A stretch of 64,000 nucleotides of DNA from the NCBI GenBank assembly GCA_963662155.1, contig OY759266.1, positions 54,617,510 to 54,681,509 on the forward strand, in the 5' to 3' direction. Below are positions 44,101 to 57,540 of the stretch, piece after piece (within the stretch, counting starts at the first letter, position 1; each line of letters opens with the position of its first letter). This DNA comes from Lamellibrachia columna. Taxonomy: Eukaryota; Annelida; Polychaeta; Sabellida; Siboglinidae. The notes below the pieces were generated by a model. The model searched no databases. It saw only the letters and a program-made list of their open reading frames with translations, and had not been told where the DNA came from. The position numbers were made by a program, and so were the translations under genes.

Positions 44101-47100
44101 TTATTTGCCTTTTTCGTATTATGAAAGATGAAATTCTTAGTCCACAACAGTCGACACTTGACAGCTGGCCAAGGTGTTTATGAGCACGGGCAAGATCTGT
44201 AATGAAGAGATACATGTTCTATTTGTGAACAGGAAAGAGGGTGACTTGGCAACGGAAAGTATTCCATTGCAGGACTCTCCCACACCCATGTCCCATCGTG
44301 GGGAGGAGGAATGGGAAGCAGGGCTCACATCCCACGTCTGCCCCTCTCCCTGTGGGGAAGACAGTTTGGTAAAGAAAAGAACATAGTCAAGGTTGAGAAC
44401 AAAAACGTTCATTGCTACGACGAGTGCCCTTAAAATGTTCTCAACGTTGTTCATAAGTACATATCAGACTGAGGACCACATATGATACGTGTGAAAACAG
44501 CCATAAAGTGCTGATCCTGGGGAAAGCAGGCATAGGAAAGACAACATTACTGGCAGCATGGAAGTGTCCACTAATAATTATGGAGGTAACCTCTCAAATC
44601 CTGTGACGATTAGCTGGTCGCAACAGGTAGAATCGGGACAATCCCTTCCGGGTGAGGCAGAACCGATACCTAATCCTTACATATACGAATATTACTTACT
44701 CGTGTTGCAGAGACCGCCATCAATACGGTGCGACACTACTCAGTAGTGATGTAGTTAGTACCTGTAGTGGGCGGCAAAGACAATTAAATAGTATTGTTGG
44801 CAATGTTTGTTAGACTGGCATAACACATCTGTGAATTGAAGGTAGTACATGTAATACCATTGATGTGTTGATGTCGGTCGTATCGATGGTGAATGCTGGC
44901 ATAATTGTTAACTAATAAATTAAATGTCATTTATTTATTTATTTCATTCTACATTCGACTTATTCTGCATAAATGTAAATATGAAAAGGGAATTCAAATG
45001 CCCACGTGGCCAAAACACCCTTGGCAACTTGCCAAAGTATTCATGGGCCCAAGCAAAATATTTTTATCTGCCTTTTCATATTATGAAAGATGAAATTCTT
45101 AGTCCACAAATTGCCAGTCAACGCTTGACAGCTGGCCAAGGCATTCATGAGCACAGGCAAGACGTGTAATGAAGAGAAACATGTTCTATTTGTAAGTATT
45201 CTGTTGCAGGACTCTCCCACAGCCAAGTCCCATCATGGGGAGGAGGAATGGCAATCAGTGCTCACATCCCACGTCTGCCCCTCTCCCTGTGGGGAAGACA
45301 GTATGGTGAAGAAAAGAATATAGTCAAGGTTGAGAACAAAAACGTTCACTGCTATGAGGAGTGCCTTTAAAATGTTCTCAACGTTGTTCATAAGTACATA
45401 TGTTAATATATTTTTTTAAATTATTTTCAAGATATTTAGAGCTTATTCAGCTTTCGTAGAAATGTCCACGAATCTTCAGCCTGAGGAAGACATATTATAG
45501 GTGTGAAAACAGCCATAAGGTGTTGATCTTTGGAAAGGCAGGGATAGGAAAGACAACATTACTGACAACATGGAAGCGTCCACTAATAATTATGGAAGTA
45601 ACCTCTCAACTCCTCTGATGATTAGCTGGCCGCAACAGGTAGAATCGGGACAATCCCCTCTGGGTGAGGCGGAACCAACACCTAATCCTTACATATATGA
45701 ATAATACTTATTGGTGTGGCAGAGTGACCCTCAACAATACGGTGTGAATTGCAAACGCTAGTCAGTAGTGATATAGTTAGTACCTATAGTGGCCAGTACA
45801 GACAATTAAATAGTATTGTTGGCAATGTTTCTTAGACTGGAATAGTACATCTGTGAATTGAAGGTAGTACGTGTAATACCATTTATGTGTTGATGTCGGT
45901 CGTATCAATGGTGAATGCTGGCATAATTGTTAACCAATAAATTAAATGTCATCTATTTGGCCTATTTCATTGGAAGTGTTCTGCATCAATGTAAATATGA
46001 AGAGGGAACTCAACTGCCCACGTGTCCAAAACACCTTTGGCAACTTGACAAAGTATTCATGGGTCCAAGCAAGATCTTTCCATTGGTTATGTTGTTTATC
46101 TTTAGATAACATGACTGAACACATTTTATGGGCATAATTAACAAGAATGTTCATTAAAGATGACAAGTCCACATTGTCAATACGAAAAGTGGGGACTTGA
46201 ACTGGCCTTATGTTTCCAAAAGCAACTCGCCAAGATATTTATGGATCCTGGCAAACAGTCAACAAAGTTTTATTTGCCTTTTTCGTATTATGAAAGATGA
46301 AATTCTTAGTCCACAACAGTCGACACTTGACAGCTGGCCAAGGTGTTTATGAGCACGGGCAAGATCTGTAATGAAGAGATACATGTTCTATTTGTGAACA
46401 GGAAAGAGGGTGACTTGGCAACGGAAAGTATTCCATTGTAGGACTCTCCCACACCCATGTCCCATCGTGGGGAGGAGGAATGGGAAGCAGGGCTCACATC
46501 CCACGTCTGCCCCTCTCCCTGTGGGGAAGACAGTTTGGTAAAGAAAAGAACATAGTCAAGGTTGAGAACAAAAACGTTCATTGCTACGACGAGTGCCCTT
46601 AAAATGTTCTCAACGTTGTTCATAAGTACATATCAGACTGAGGACCACATATGTGTGAAAACAGCCATAAAGTGCTGATCCTGGGGAAAGCAGGCATAGG
46701 AAAGACAACATTACTGGCAGCATGGAAGTGTCCACTAATAATTATGGAGGTAACCTCTCAACTCCTGTGATGATTAGCTGGCCGCAACAGGCAGAATCGG
46801 GACAATCCCTTCCGGGTGAGGTAGAACCGATACCTAATCCTTACATATACGAATATTACTTACTCGTGTTGCAGAGAGACCGTCATCAATACGGTGCGAC
46901 ACTACTCAGTAGTGATGTAGTTAGTACCTGTAGTGGGCGGCAAAGACAATTAAATAGTATTGTTGGCAATGTTTGTTAGACTGGCATAACACATCTGTGA
47001 ATTGAAGGTAGTACATGTAATACCATTGATGTGTTGATGTCGGTCGTATCGATGGTGAATGCTGGCATAATTGTTAACTAATAAATTAAGTGTCATTTAT

Positions 47101-47911
47101 TTGGCCTATTTCATTGGACGTGTTCTGCATCAATGTAAATATGAAGAGGGAACTCAATAGCCCACGTGTCCGAAACACCTTTGACAACTTGCTAAAGTAT
47201 TCATGGGTCCAAGCAAGATCTTTCCATTGGTTATTTTGTTTATCTTTAGATCAAATGACTGAACACAATTTATGGGCATAATTAACAAGAAGGTTCATTA
47301 AAGATGACAAGTCCACATTGTCAATACAAAAGGTGGGGAACTGAAATGGCCTTATGTATCCAAAAGACCCCTGGCAACTCGCCAAGATATTGATGGGTCC
47401 TGGCAGAGAGTCAACAAAGTTTTATCTGCTTTTTCATATTATGAAAGGTGAAATTCTTAGTCCACAACAGTCGACACTTGACAGTTGGCCAAGGTTTTTA
47501 TGAGCACGGGCAAGGTCTGTAATGAAGAGAAACATGTTCTATTTGTGAACAGGAAAGAGGGTGACTTGGCAACGGAAAGTATTCCGTTGCATGACTCTTC
47601 CACAGCCAAGTCCCATCGTGGGGAGGAGGAATGGGAAGCAGGGCTCACATACCACGTCTGCCCCTCTCCCTGTGGGGAAGACAGTATAGTGAAGAAAAGA
47701 ACATAGTCAAGGTTGAGAACAAAACCGTTCACTGCTATGAGGAGTGCCCTTAAAATGTTCTCAACATTGTTCGTAAGTACATATGTTAATATATATTTCT
47801 TAATTATTTTCAAGATATTTAGAGCTTATTCAGCTATCTCAGAAATGTCCACGAATCTTCAGCCTGAGGACCACATATTATAGGTGTGAAAACAGCCATC
47901 AGGTGCTTAGC
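41190..47911 (+). repeat. Superrepeat unit 1 (six monomers, ~6.72 kb)
   Basis: Runs from the C-type P-loop copy through A', B, A, B, A to the D-type copy. The six internal P-loop spacings are 1156, 1014, 1157, 1012, 1151 and 1231 bp. Confidence 0.8.
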
Positions 47912-50900
47912 ATTGGAAAGGCTGGCATAGGAAAGACAACATTACTGGCAACATGGAAGTGTCCACTAATAATTATGGAAGTAACCTCTCAACTCCCGTG
48001 ACGGTTAGCTGGATGCAATAGGGAGAATCAGGACATTCTCCTCTGAGTGAGGCGGAACCGAGACCTAATCCTCACATATATGAATAATACTTATTGGTGT
48101 GGCAGAGTGACCCCCAACAATACGGTGTGAATTGCAAATGCTAGTCAGTAGTGATATAGTTAGTACCTGTAGTGGCCAGCGCAGACAATTAAATAGTATT
48201 GTTGGCAATGTTTCTTAGACTGGCATAATACATCTGTGAATTGAAGGAGTACATGTAATACCATTTATGTGTTGATGTCGGTCGTATCAATGGTGAATGC
48301 TGGCATAATTGTTAACTAATAAATTAAGTGTCATTTATTTGGCCTATTTCATTGGACGTGTTCTGCATCAATGTAAATATGAAGAGGGTACTCAACTGCC
48401 CACATGTCCAAAACACCTTTGGCAACTTCACAAAGTATTCATGGGTCCAAGCAAGATCTTTCCATTGGTTATGTTGTTTATCTTTAGATAAAATGACTGA
48501 ACACATTTTATGGGCATAATTAACAAGAATGTTCATTAAAGATGACAAGTCCACATTGTCAATACGAAAAGTGGGGACTTGAACTGGCCTTATGTTTCCA
48601 AAAGCAACTCGCCAAGATATTTATGGATCCTGGCAAACAGTCAACAAAGTTTTATTTGCCTTTTTCGTATTATGAAAGATGAAATTCTTAGTCCACAACA
48701 GTCGACACTTGACAGCTGGCCAAGGTGTTTATGAGCACAGGCAAGATCTGTAATGAAGAGATACATGTTCTATTTGTGAACAGGAAAGAGGGTGACTTGG
48801 CAACGGAAAGTATTCCATTGCAGGACTCTCCCACACCAATGTCCCATCGTGGGGAGGAGGAATGGGAAGCAGGGCTCACATCCCACGTCTGCCCCTCTCC
48901 CTGTGGGGAAGACAGTTTGGTAAAGAAAAGAACATAGTCAAGGTTGAGAACAAAAACGTTCATTGCTACGACGAGTGCCCTTAAAATGTTCTCAACGTTG
49001 TTCATAAGTACATATCAGACTGAGGACCACATATGATACGTGTGAAAACAGCCATAAAGTGCTGATCCTGGGGAAAGCAGGCATAGGAAAGACAACATTA
49101 CTGGCAGCATGGAAGTGTCCACTAATAATTATGGAGGTAACCTCTCAACTCCTGTGACGATTAGCTGGCCGCAACAGGCAGAATCGGGACAATCCCTTCC
49201 GGGTGAGGTAGAACCGATACCTAATCCTTACATATACGAATATTACTTACTCGTGTTGCAGAGAGACCGCCAACAATACGGTGCGACACTACTCAGTAGT
49301 GATGTAGTTAGTATCTGTAGTGGGCGGCAAAGACAATTAAATAGTATTGTTGGCAATGTTTGTTAGACTGGCATAACACATCTGTGAATTGAAGGTAGTA
49401 CATGTAATACCATTGATGTGTTGATGTCGGTCGTATCGATGGTGAATGCTGGCATAATTGTTAACTAATAAATTAAATGTCATTTATTTATTTATTTCAT
49501 TCTACATTCGACTTATTCTGCATAAATGTAAATATGAAAAGGGAATTCAAATGCCCACGTGGCCAAAACACCCTTGGCAACTTGCCAAAGTATTCATGGG
49601 CCCAAGCAAAATATTTTTATCTGCCTTTTCATATTATGAAAGATGAAATTCTTAGTCCACAAATTGCCAGTCAACGCTTGACAGCTGGCCAAGGCATTCA
49701 TGAGCACAGGCAAGACGTGTAATGAAGAGAAACATGTTCTATTTGTAAGTATTCTGTTGCAGGACTCTTCCACAGCCAAGTCCCATCGTGGGGAAGAGGA
49801 ATGGCAATCAGTGCTCACATCCCACGTCTGCCCCTCTCCCTGTGGGGAAGACAGTATGGTGAAGAAAAGAATATAGTCAAGGTTGAGAACAAAAACGTTC
49901 ACTGCTATGAGGAGTGCCTTTAAAATGTTCTCAACGTTGTTCATAAGTACATATGTTAATATATTTTTTTAAATTATTTTCAAGATATTTAGAGCTTATT
50001 CAGCTTTCGTAGAAATGTCCACGAATCTTCAGCCTGAGGAAGACATATTATAGGTGTGAAAACAGCCATAAGGTGTTGATCTTTGGAAAGGCAGGGATAG
50101 GAAAGACAACATTACTGACAACATGGAAGCGTCCACTAATAATTATGGAAGTAACCTCTCAACTCCTCTGATGATTAGCTGGCCGCAACAGGTAGAATCG
50201 GGACAATCCCCTCTGGGTGAGGCGGAACCGAGACCTAATCCTTACATATATGAATAATACTTATTGGTGTGGCAGAGTGACCCCCAACAATACGGTGTGA
50301 ATTGCAAACGCTAGTCAGTAGTGATATAGTTAGTACCTATAGTGGCCAGTACAGACAATTAAATAGTATTGTTGGCAATGTTTCTTAGACTGGAATAGTA
50401 CATCTGTGAATTGAAGGTAGTACGTGTAATACCATTTATGTGTTGATGTCGGTCGTATCAATGGTGAATGCTGGCATAATTGTTAACCAATAAATTAAAT
50501 GTCATCTATTTAGCCTATTTCATTGGAAGTGTTCTGCATCAATGTAAATATGAAGAGGGAACTCAACTGCCCACGTGTCCAAAACACCTTTGGCAACTTG
50601 ACAAAGTATTCATGGGTCCAAGCAAGATCTTTCCATTGGTTATGTTGTTTATCTTTAGATAAAATGACTGAACACATTTTATGGGCATAATTAACAAGAA
50701 TGTTCATTAAAGATGACAAGTCCACATTGTCAATACGAAAAGTGGGGACTTGAACTGGCCTTATGTATCCAAAATCAACTCGCCAAGATATTTATGGATC
50801 CTGGCAAACAGTCAACAAAGTTTTATTTGCCTTTTTCGTATTATGAAAGATGAAATTCTTAGTCCACAACAGTCGACACTTGACAGCTGGCCAAGGTGTT

Positions 50901-53900
50901 TATGAGCACAGGCAAGATCTGTAATGAAGAGAAACATGTTCTATTTGTGAACAGGAAAGAGGGTGACTTGGCAACGGAAAGTATTCCATTGTAGGACTCT
51001 CCCACACCCATGTCCCATCGTGGGGAGGAGGAATGGGAAGCAGGGCTCACATCCCACGTCTGCCCCTCTCCCTGTGGGGAAGACAGTATGGTAAAGAAAA
51101 GAACATAGTCAAGGTTGAGAACAAAAACGTTCATTGCTACGACAAGTGCCCTTAAAATGTTCTCAACGTTGTTCATAAGTACATATCAGACTGAGGACCA
51201 CATATGATACGTGTGAAAACAGCCATAAAGTGCTGATCCTGGGGAAAGCAGGCATAGGAAAGACAACATTACTGGCAGCATGGAAGTGTCCACTAATAAT
51301 TATGGAGGTAACCTCTCAACTCCTGTGACAATTAGCTGGCCGCAACAGGCAGAATCGGGACAATCCCTTCCGGGTGAGGCAGAACCGATACCTAATCCTT
51401 ACATATACGAATATTACTTACTCGTGTTGCAGAGAGACCGCCATCAATACGGTGCGACACTACTCAGTAGTGATGTAGTTAGTATCTGTAGTGGGCGGCA
51501 AAGACAATTAAATAGTATTGTTGGCAATGTTTGTTAGACTGGCATAACACATCTGTGAATTGAAGGTAGTACATGTAATACCATTGATGTGTTGATGTCG
51601 GTCGTATCGATTGTGAATGCTGGCATAATTGTTAACTAATAAATTAAATGTCATTTATTTATTTATTTCATTCTACATTCGACTTATTCTGCATAAATGT
51701 AAATATGAAAAGGGAATTCAAATGCCCACGTGGCCAAAACACCCTTGGCAACTTGCCAAAGTATTCATGGTCCCAAAAAAAATATTTTTATCTGCCTTTT
51801 CATATTATGAAAGATGAAATTCTTAGTCCACAAATTGCCAGTCAACGCTTGACAGCTGGCCAAGGCATTCATGAGCACAGGCAAGACGTGTAATGAAGAG
51901 AAACATGTTCTATTTGTAAGTATTCTGTTGCAGGACTCTTCCACAGCCAAGTCCCATCGTGGGGAAGAGGAATGGCAATCAGTGCTCACATCCCACGTCT
52001 GCCCCTCTCCCTGTGGGGAAGACAGTATGGTGAAGAAAAGAATATAGTCAAGGTTGAGAACAAAAACGTTCACTGCTATGAGGAGTGCCTTTAAAATGTT
52101 CTCAACGTTGTTCATAAGTACATATGTTAATATATTTTTTTAAATTATTTTCAAGATATTTAGAGCTGATTCAGCTTTCGTAGAAATGTCCACGAATCTT
52201 CAGCCTGAGGAAGACATATTATAGGTGTGAAAACAGCCATAAGGTGTTGATCTTTGGAAAGGCAGGGATAGGAAAGACAACATTACTGACAACATGGAAG
52301 CGTCCACTAATAATTATAGAAGTAACCTCTCAACTCCCATGCCGGTTAGCTGGCCGCAATAGGGAGAATCGGGACAATCCCCTCTGGGTGAGGCGGAACG
52401 AACACCTAATCCTTACATATATGAATAATACTTATTGGTGTGGCAGAGTGACCCCCAACAATACGGTGTGAATTGCAAACGCTAGTCAGTAGTGATATAG
52501 TTAGTACCTATAGTGGCCAGTACAGACAATTAAATAGTATTGTTGGCAATTTTTCTTAGACTGGAATAGTACATCTGTGAATTGAAGGTAGTACGTGTAA
52601 TACCATTTATGTGTTGATGTCGGTCGTATCAATGGTGAATGCTGGCATAATTGTTAACCAATAAATTAAATGTCATCTATTTGGCCTATTTCATTGGAAG
52701 TGTTCTGCATCAATGTAAATATGAAGAGGGAACTCAACTGCCCACGTGTCCAAAACACCTTTGGCAACTTGACAAAGTATTCATGGGTCCAAGCAAGATC
52801 TTTCCATTGGTTATGTTGTTTATCTTTAGATAAAATGACTGAACACATTTTATGGGCATAATTAACAAGAATGTTCATTAAAGATGACAAGTCCACATTG
52901 TCAATACGAAAAGTGGGGACTTGAACTGGCCTTATGTATCCAAAAGCTACTCGCCAAGATATTTATGGATCCTGGCAAACAGTCAACAAAGTTTTATTTG
53001 CCTTTTTCGTATTATGAAAGATGAAATTCTTAGTCCACAACAGTCGACACTTGACAGCTGGCCAAGGTGTTTATGAGCACGGGCAAGATCTGTAATGAAG
53101 AGATACATGTTCTATTTGTGAACAGGAAAGAGGGTGACTTGGCAACGGAAAGTATTCCATTGCAGGACTCTCCCACACCCATGTCCCATCGTGGGGAGGA
53201 GGAATGGGAAGCAGGGCTCACATCCCACGTCTGCCCCTCATACTGTGGGGAAGACAGTTTGGTAAAGAAAAGAACATAGTCAAGATTGAGAACAAAAACG
53301 TTCATTGCTACGACAAGTGCCCTTAAAATGTTCTCAACGTTGTTCATAAGTACATATCAGACTGAGGACCACATACGATTCGTGTGAAAACAGCCATAAG
53401 GTGCTGATAATAGGAAAAGCGGGTATAGGAAAGACAACATTAGTGGCAACATGGAAGTGTCCACTAATAATTATGGAGGTAACCTCTCAACTCCTCTGAT
53501 GATTAGCTGGCCGCAACAGGCAGAATCGGGACAATCCCCTCCGGGTGAGGCGGAACCGATACCTAATCCTTACATATACGAATATTACTTACTCGTGTTG
53601 CAGAGAGACCGCCATCAATATGGTGCGACACTACTCAGTAGTGATGTAGTTAGTACCTGTAGTGGGCGGCAAAGACAATTAAATAGTATTGTTGGCAATG
53701 TTTGTTAGACTGGCATAACACATCTGTGAACTGTAGGTATTACATGTAATACCATTTATGTGTTGGTCTGCGTCGTATCAATGGTGAATGTTGGCATAAT
53801 TGTTAACTAATCAATTAAATGTCATTTATCTGGCCTTTTTCATTCTACATTCGACGTATTCTGCATAAATATAAATATGAAGAGGGAATTCAAATGCCCA

Positions 53901-54655
53901 CGAGTCCAAACCACGCTTGGCAACTTGACAAAGTATTCATGGGCCCAAGTAAGATCTTTCCATTGGTTATGTTGTTTATCTTTAGATAAAATGACTAAAC
54001 ACATTTTATGGGCATAATCAACAAGAAGGTTGATTATAGATGACACGTCAACATTGTCAATGCAAAAACTGGGGACTTGAAATGGTCACATGTATCGAAA
54101 AGACCCCTGGCAACTCGCCAAGATATTTATGGGTTCTAGCAAAGAGTCAACAAAGTTTTATCTGCCTTTTTCATATTATGAAAGATGAAAATCTAAGTCC
54201 ATAACAGTCGACACTTGACAGCTAGCCAAGGTGTTTATGAGCACGGGCAAGGTCTGTAATGAAGAGAAACATGTTCTATTTGTGAACAGGAAAGAGAGTG
54301 ACTTGGCAACGGAAAGTATTCCGTTGCATGACTCTTCCACAGCCAAGTCCCATCGTGGGGAGGAGGAATGGGAAGCAGAGCTCACATACCACGTCTGCCC
54401 CTCTCCCTGTGGGGAAGACAGTATGGTGAAGAAAAGAACATAGTCAAGGTTGAGAACAAAACCGTTCACTGCTATGAGGAGTGCCCTTAAAATGTTCTCA
54501 ACGTTGTTTATAAGTACATATGTTAATATATATTTCTTAATTATTTTCAAGATATTTAGAGCTTATTCAGCTATCGCAGAAATGTCCACGAATCTTCAGC
54601 CTGAGGACCACATATTATAGGTGTTTGAAAACAAACAACCATAAGGTTTTTATGA
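47912..54655 (+). repeat. Superrepeat unit 2 (six monomers, ~6.74 kb)
   Basis: Same order as unit 1 (A', B, A, B, A between C/D-type copies). P-loop spacings are 1157, 1013, 1158, 1014, 1157 and 1245 bp. Confidence 0.8.
52244..52471 (+). pseudogene. B-type monomer with an open P-loop frame
   Basis: A 75-codon frame, MLIFGKAGIGKTTLLTTWK, followed by a Pro/Arg-rich RLAGRNRENRDNPLWVRRN segment. It is one of the few copies in which the frame after the P-loop stays open to this length, as in 36358-36627. Most others stop at TGATGA or TGACGA after SQLL. Confidence 0.4.
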
Positions 54656-56279
54656 ATGGAAAGGCAGGGATAGGAAAGACAACATTAGTGGCAACACGGA
54701 AGTGTCCACTAATAAATATGGAGGTAACCTCTCAACTCCCGTGACGGTTAGCTGGCCGCAATAGGGAGAATCAGGACATTCTCCTCTGGATGAGGTAGAA
54801 CCGACACCTAATCCTCACATATATGAATATTACTTATTCGTGTGGCAGAGTGACCCCCAACAATACGGTGTGAATTGCAAATGCTAGTCAGTAGTGATAT
54901 AGTTAATACCTGTAGTGGCCAGCGCAGACAATTAAATAGTATTGTTGGCAATGTTTCTTAGACTGGCATAATACATCTGTGAATTGAAGGAGTACATGTA
55001 ATACCATTTATGTGTTGATGTCAGTCGTATCAATGGTGAATGCTGGCATAATTGTTAACTAATAAATTAAATGTCATTTATTTGGCCTATTTCATTGGAC
55101 GTGTTCTGCATCAATGTAAATATGAAGAGGGTACTCAACTGCCCACATGTCCAAAACACCTTTGGCAACTTGACAAAGTATTCATGGGTCCAAGCAAGAT
55201 CTTTCCATTGGTTATGTTGTTTATCTTTAGATAAAATGACTGAACACATTTTATGGGCATAATTAACAAGAATGTTCATTAAAGATGACAAGTCCACATT
55301 GTCAATACGAAAAGTGGGGACTTGAACTGGCCTTATGTTTCCAAAAGCAACTCGCCAAGATATTTATGGATCCTGGCAAACAGTCAACAAAGTTTTATTT
55401 GCCTTTTTCGTATTATGAAAGATGAAATTCTTAGTCCACAACAGTCGACACTTGACAGCTGGCCAAGGTGTTTATGAGCACGGGCAAGATCTGTAATGAA
55501 GAGATACATGTTCTATTTGTGAACAGGAAAGAGGGTGACTTGGCAACGGAAAGTATTCCATTGCAGGACTCTCCCACACCCATGTCCCATCGTGGGGAGG
55601 AGGAATGGGAAGCAGGGCTCACATCCCACGTCTGCCCCTCTCCCTGTGGGGAAGACAGTTTGGTAAAGAAAAGAACATAGTCAAGGTTGAGAACAAAAAC
55701 GTTCATTGCTACGACGAGTGCCCTTAAAATGTTCTCAACGTTGTTCATAAGTACATATCAGACTGAGGACCACATATGATACGTGTGAAAACAGCCATAA
55801 AGTGCTGATCCTGGGGAAAGCAGGCATAGGAAAGACAACATTGCTGGCAGCATGGAAGTGTCCACTAATAATTATGGAGGTAACCTCTCAACTCCTGTGA
55901 TGATTAGCTGGCCGCAACAGGCAGAATCGGGACAATCCCTTCCGGGTGAGGCAGAACCGATACCTAATCCTTACATATACGAATATTACTTACTCGTGTT
56001 GCAGAGAGACCGCCATCAATATGGTGCGACACTACTCAGTAGTGATGTAGTTAGTACCTGTAGTGGGCGGCAAAGACAATTAAATAGTATTGTTGTCAAT
56101 GTTTGTTAGACTGACATAATATATCTGTGAATTGTAGGTATGACACGTAATACCATTTATGTATTGATCTGGGTCGTATCAATGGTGAATGCTGGCATAA
56201 TTGTTAACTAATAAATTAAATGTCATTTACCTGGCCTATTTCATTCTACATAAAGGAATTTATGTGACAGTGGTGCATA

Positions 56280-56664
56280 AAGGATTTTATGCGGAATAAC
56301 AAGGCAATGAAAGTGGTTCGAGGTTATACCAACTCTAGCATCGTTGTGAGACTTTTCTCTGCAAATATTTCGAAACTAGAAACTGGGAGCCCACTGAGTA
56401 TTCTCGCCTTTGTGGAGATCATTTCATATCAGGTCATAGGCTATTGGTGTTCTTGTACATTCATACCACCCCAGGTTACGGTTTGTAGAATATATAATTT
56501 ATTAAAATTAATATACAGCAAACCATAACATCAGCATGGGACGGTATGACTATCAATGATGGGTGACACTTTCTCGAATTATGAGCCTGGCCTGGCTGGT
56601 TCTGATGTAGATTTAAGCAACCGTGACATTGTCTACGAAACTGTCATTAACCTCAATGCTTATG

Positions 56665-56717
<53 letters not shown>

Positions 56718-57508
56718 ATGTTATGTGTGAATATATTTATTCACATTTTTAATTCCACATGGGTATGCTAAATTAAATTCATCTGTGGTGCTGGCTAATC
56801 ACAGGCATAGCACAGGCTACATGACCTCTACGTTACCCAAACCCTCTACCTACACATATACCTGTGCACTGGTTATGTTATATTAACTACTTCATTTTTC
56901 CTTGCAGGGAAAAGGAGTAACCACCCTCTATCACCAGATTTCATGCCATCAGTGTTCAAGCATGTCCCTTCACCGCGGAAGAGACGAGGGGAGAAGGCGG
57001 TGATGGACTTTGAGGAGGCAGCAGCTGAAGTTTACACTGCCGTACACTGCCGTACACTGCACTTCTTGTGTTATATAGTGGCCAAGATGTTTGTGAAGCG
57101 ATGAAGGCCTCCACTTCTGCGTGCATTGAAGACGTTAGCGACATCTCTAGAGGAACATACACGCAGACAGAAATGACAGCTTCACAGATTCAGTCTACCA
57201 GGATCGAATGTGGAAACCTACGCAATGAGAACATTGACCTGAAAAAGAAACTGAAGATTAGCTCTCTAGAGATGGACTCGTTCAAGGAGAATGACGACAA
57301 GGTCAGGTATTTTACTGGACTGCCTTCCTTTACAGTTACCTTTGTTATTTTAAATTTTATCTGTGCAAGTGTGAAGTGTGAAGAGCACATTATCTGCTTT
57401 TCAGCAATTTCTGCTGACATGCATGCGACTTTGACTGAATGTCAGTGTTCAGTATCTTGGTTACTGTTTTGGTATTTCCACATCAATTGCATCCAGGTTT
57501 TTTTTTAA
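56280..57508 (+). pseudogene. THAP-domain transposase-like gene, 5' part
   Basis: Exon 1 remnant with the THAP signature NWEPTEYSRLCGDHFISG (W...P...C..HF), ending at a donor at 56432/56433. An intron with (TA)n follows. The acceptor CTTGCAG (56907) opens exon 2, which joins in phase: GKRSNHPLSPDFMPSVFKHV, then acidic EEAAAEVY. A 10-bp tandem duplication (ACTGCCGTAC) near 57038-57060 shifts frame. The resumed frame gives TYTQTEMTASQIQ, a coiled coil (CGNLRNENIDLKKKLK), and NDDKVRYFTGLPSF. This order (THAP, coiled coil, YYTGLP-type start of a DDE domain) is known from THAP-bearing ISL2EU/Harbinger-like transposons. The catalytic part is absent. Confidence 0.68.
56668..56716. repeat. (TA)n microsatellite
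   Basis: TA dinucleotide run within the intron of the THAP-like pseudogene. Confidence 0.95.
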
Positions 57509-57540
57509 CACTATCACTGTCATGCATGCTCGGCTATACA

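Larger units (their letters stand above)
35573..56270 (+). repeat. Higher-order tandem array with a P-loop motif in every monomer
   Basis: About 20.7 kb of head-to-tail monomers of 1.01-1.25 kb. The order after a diverged first copy is D/A hybrid, B, A, C, A', B, A, B, A, D, A', B, A, B, A, C, A', then a partial. The GKAGIGKTTL codons start at 36391, 37781, 38797, 39954, 41193, 42349, 43363, 44520, 45532, 46683, 47914, 49071, 50084, 51242, 52256, 53413, 54658 and 55813. Positions six monomers apart differ by 6721-6744 bp. Monomers share a palindrome GGTATTACATGTAATACC (GGTAGTACATGTAATACC in many), a GTTGAGAAC/GTTCTCAAC hairpin, and a conserved block encoding HVLFVNRKEGDLATESIPL. Other small ORFs on both strands repeat with the monomer and are not called genes. 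Confidence 0.95.

Noticed and set aside
37398..55748. A recurrent 105-codon minus-strand ORF and recurrent 60-85-codon plus ORFs in the array, near identical in many copies
   Set aside because: Copies are homogenised by tandem duplication, so conservation proves nothing. They lack recognisable motifs. Only the P-loop block shows silent-only variation between diverged types.
35573..56270. CRISPR-like or bacterial repeat array
   Set aside because: Monomers of over 1 kb without unique spacers, in a genome with introns and metazoan transposons.
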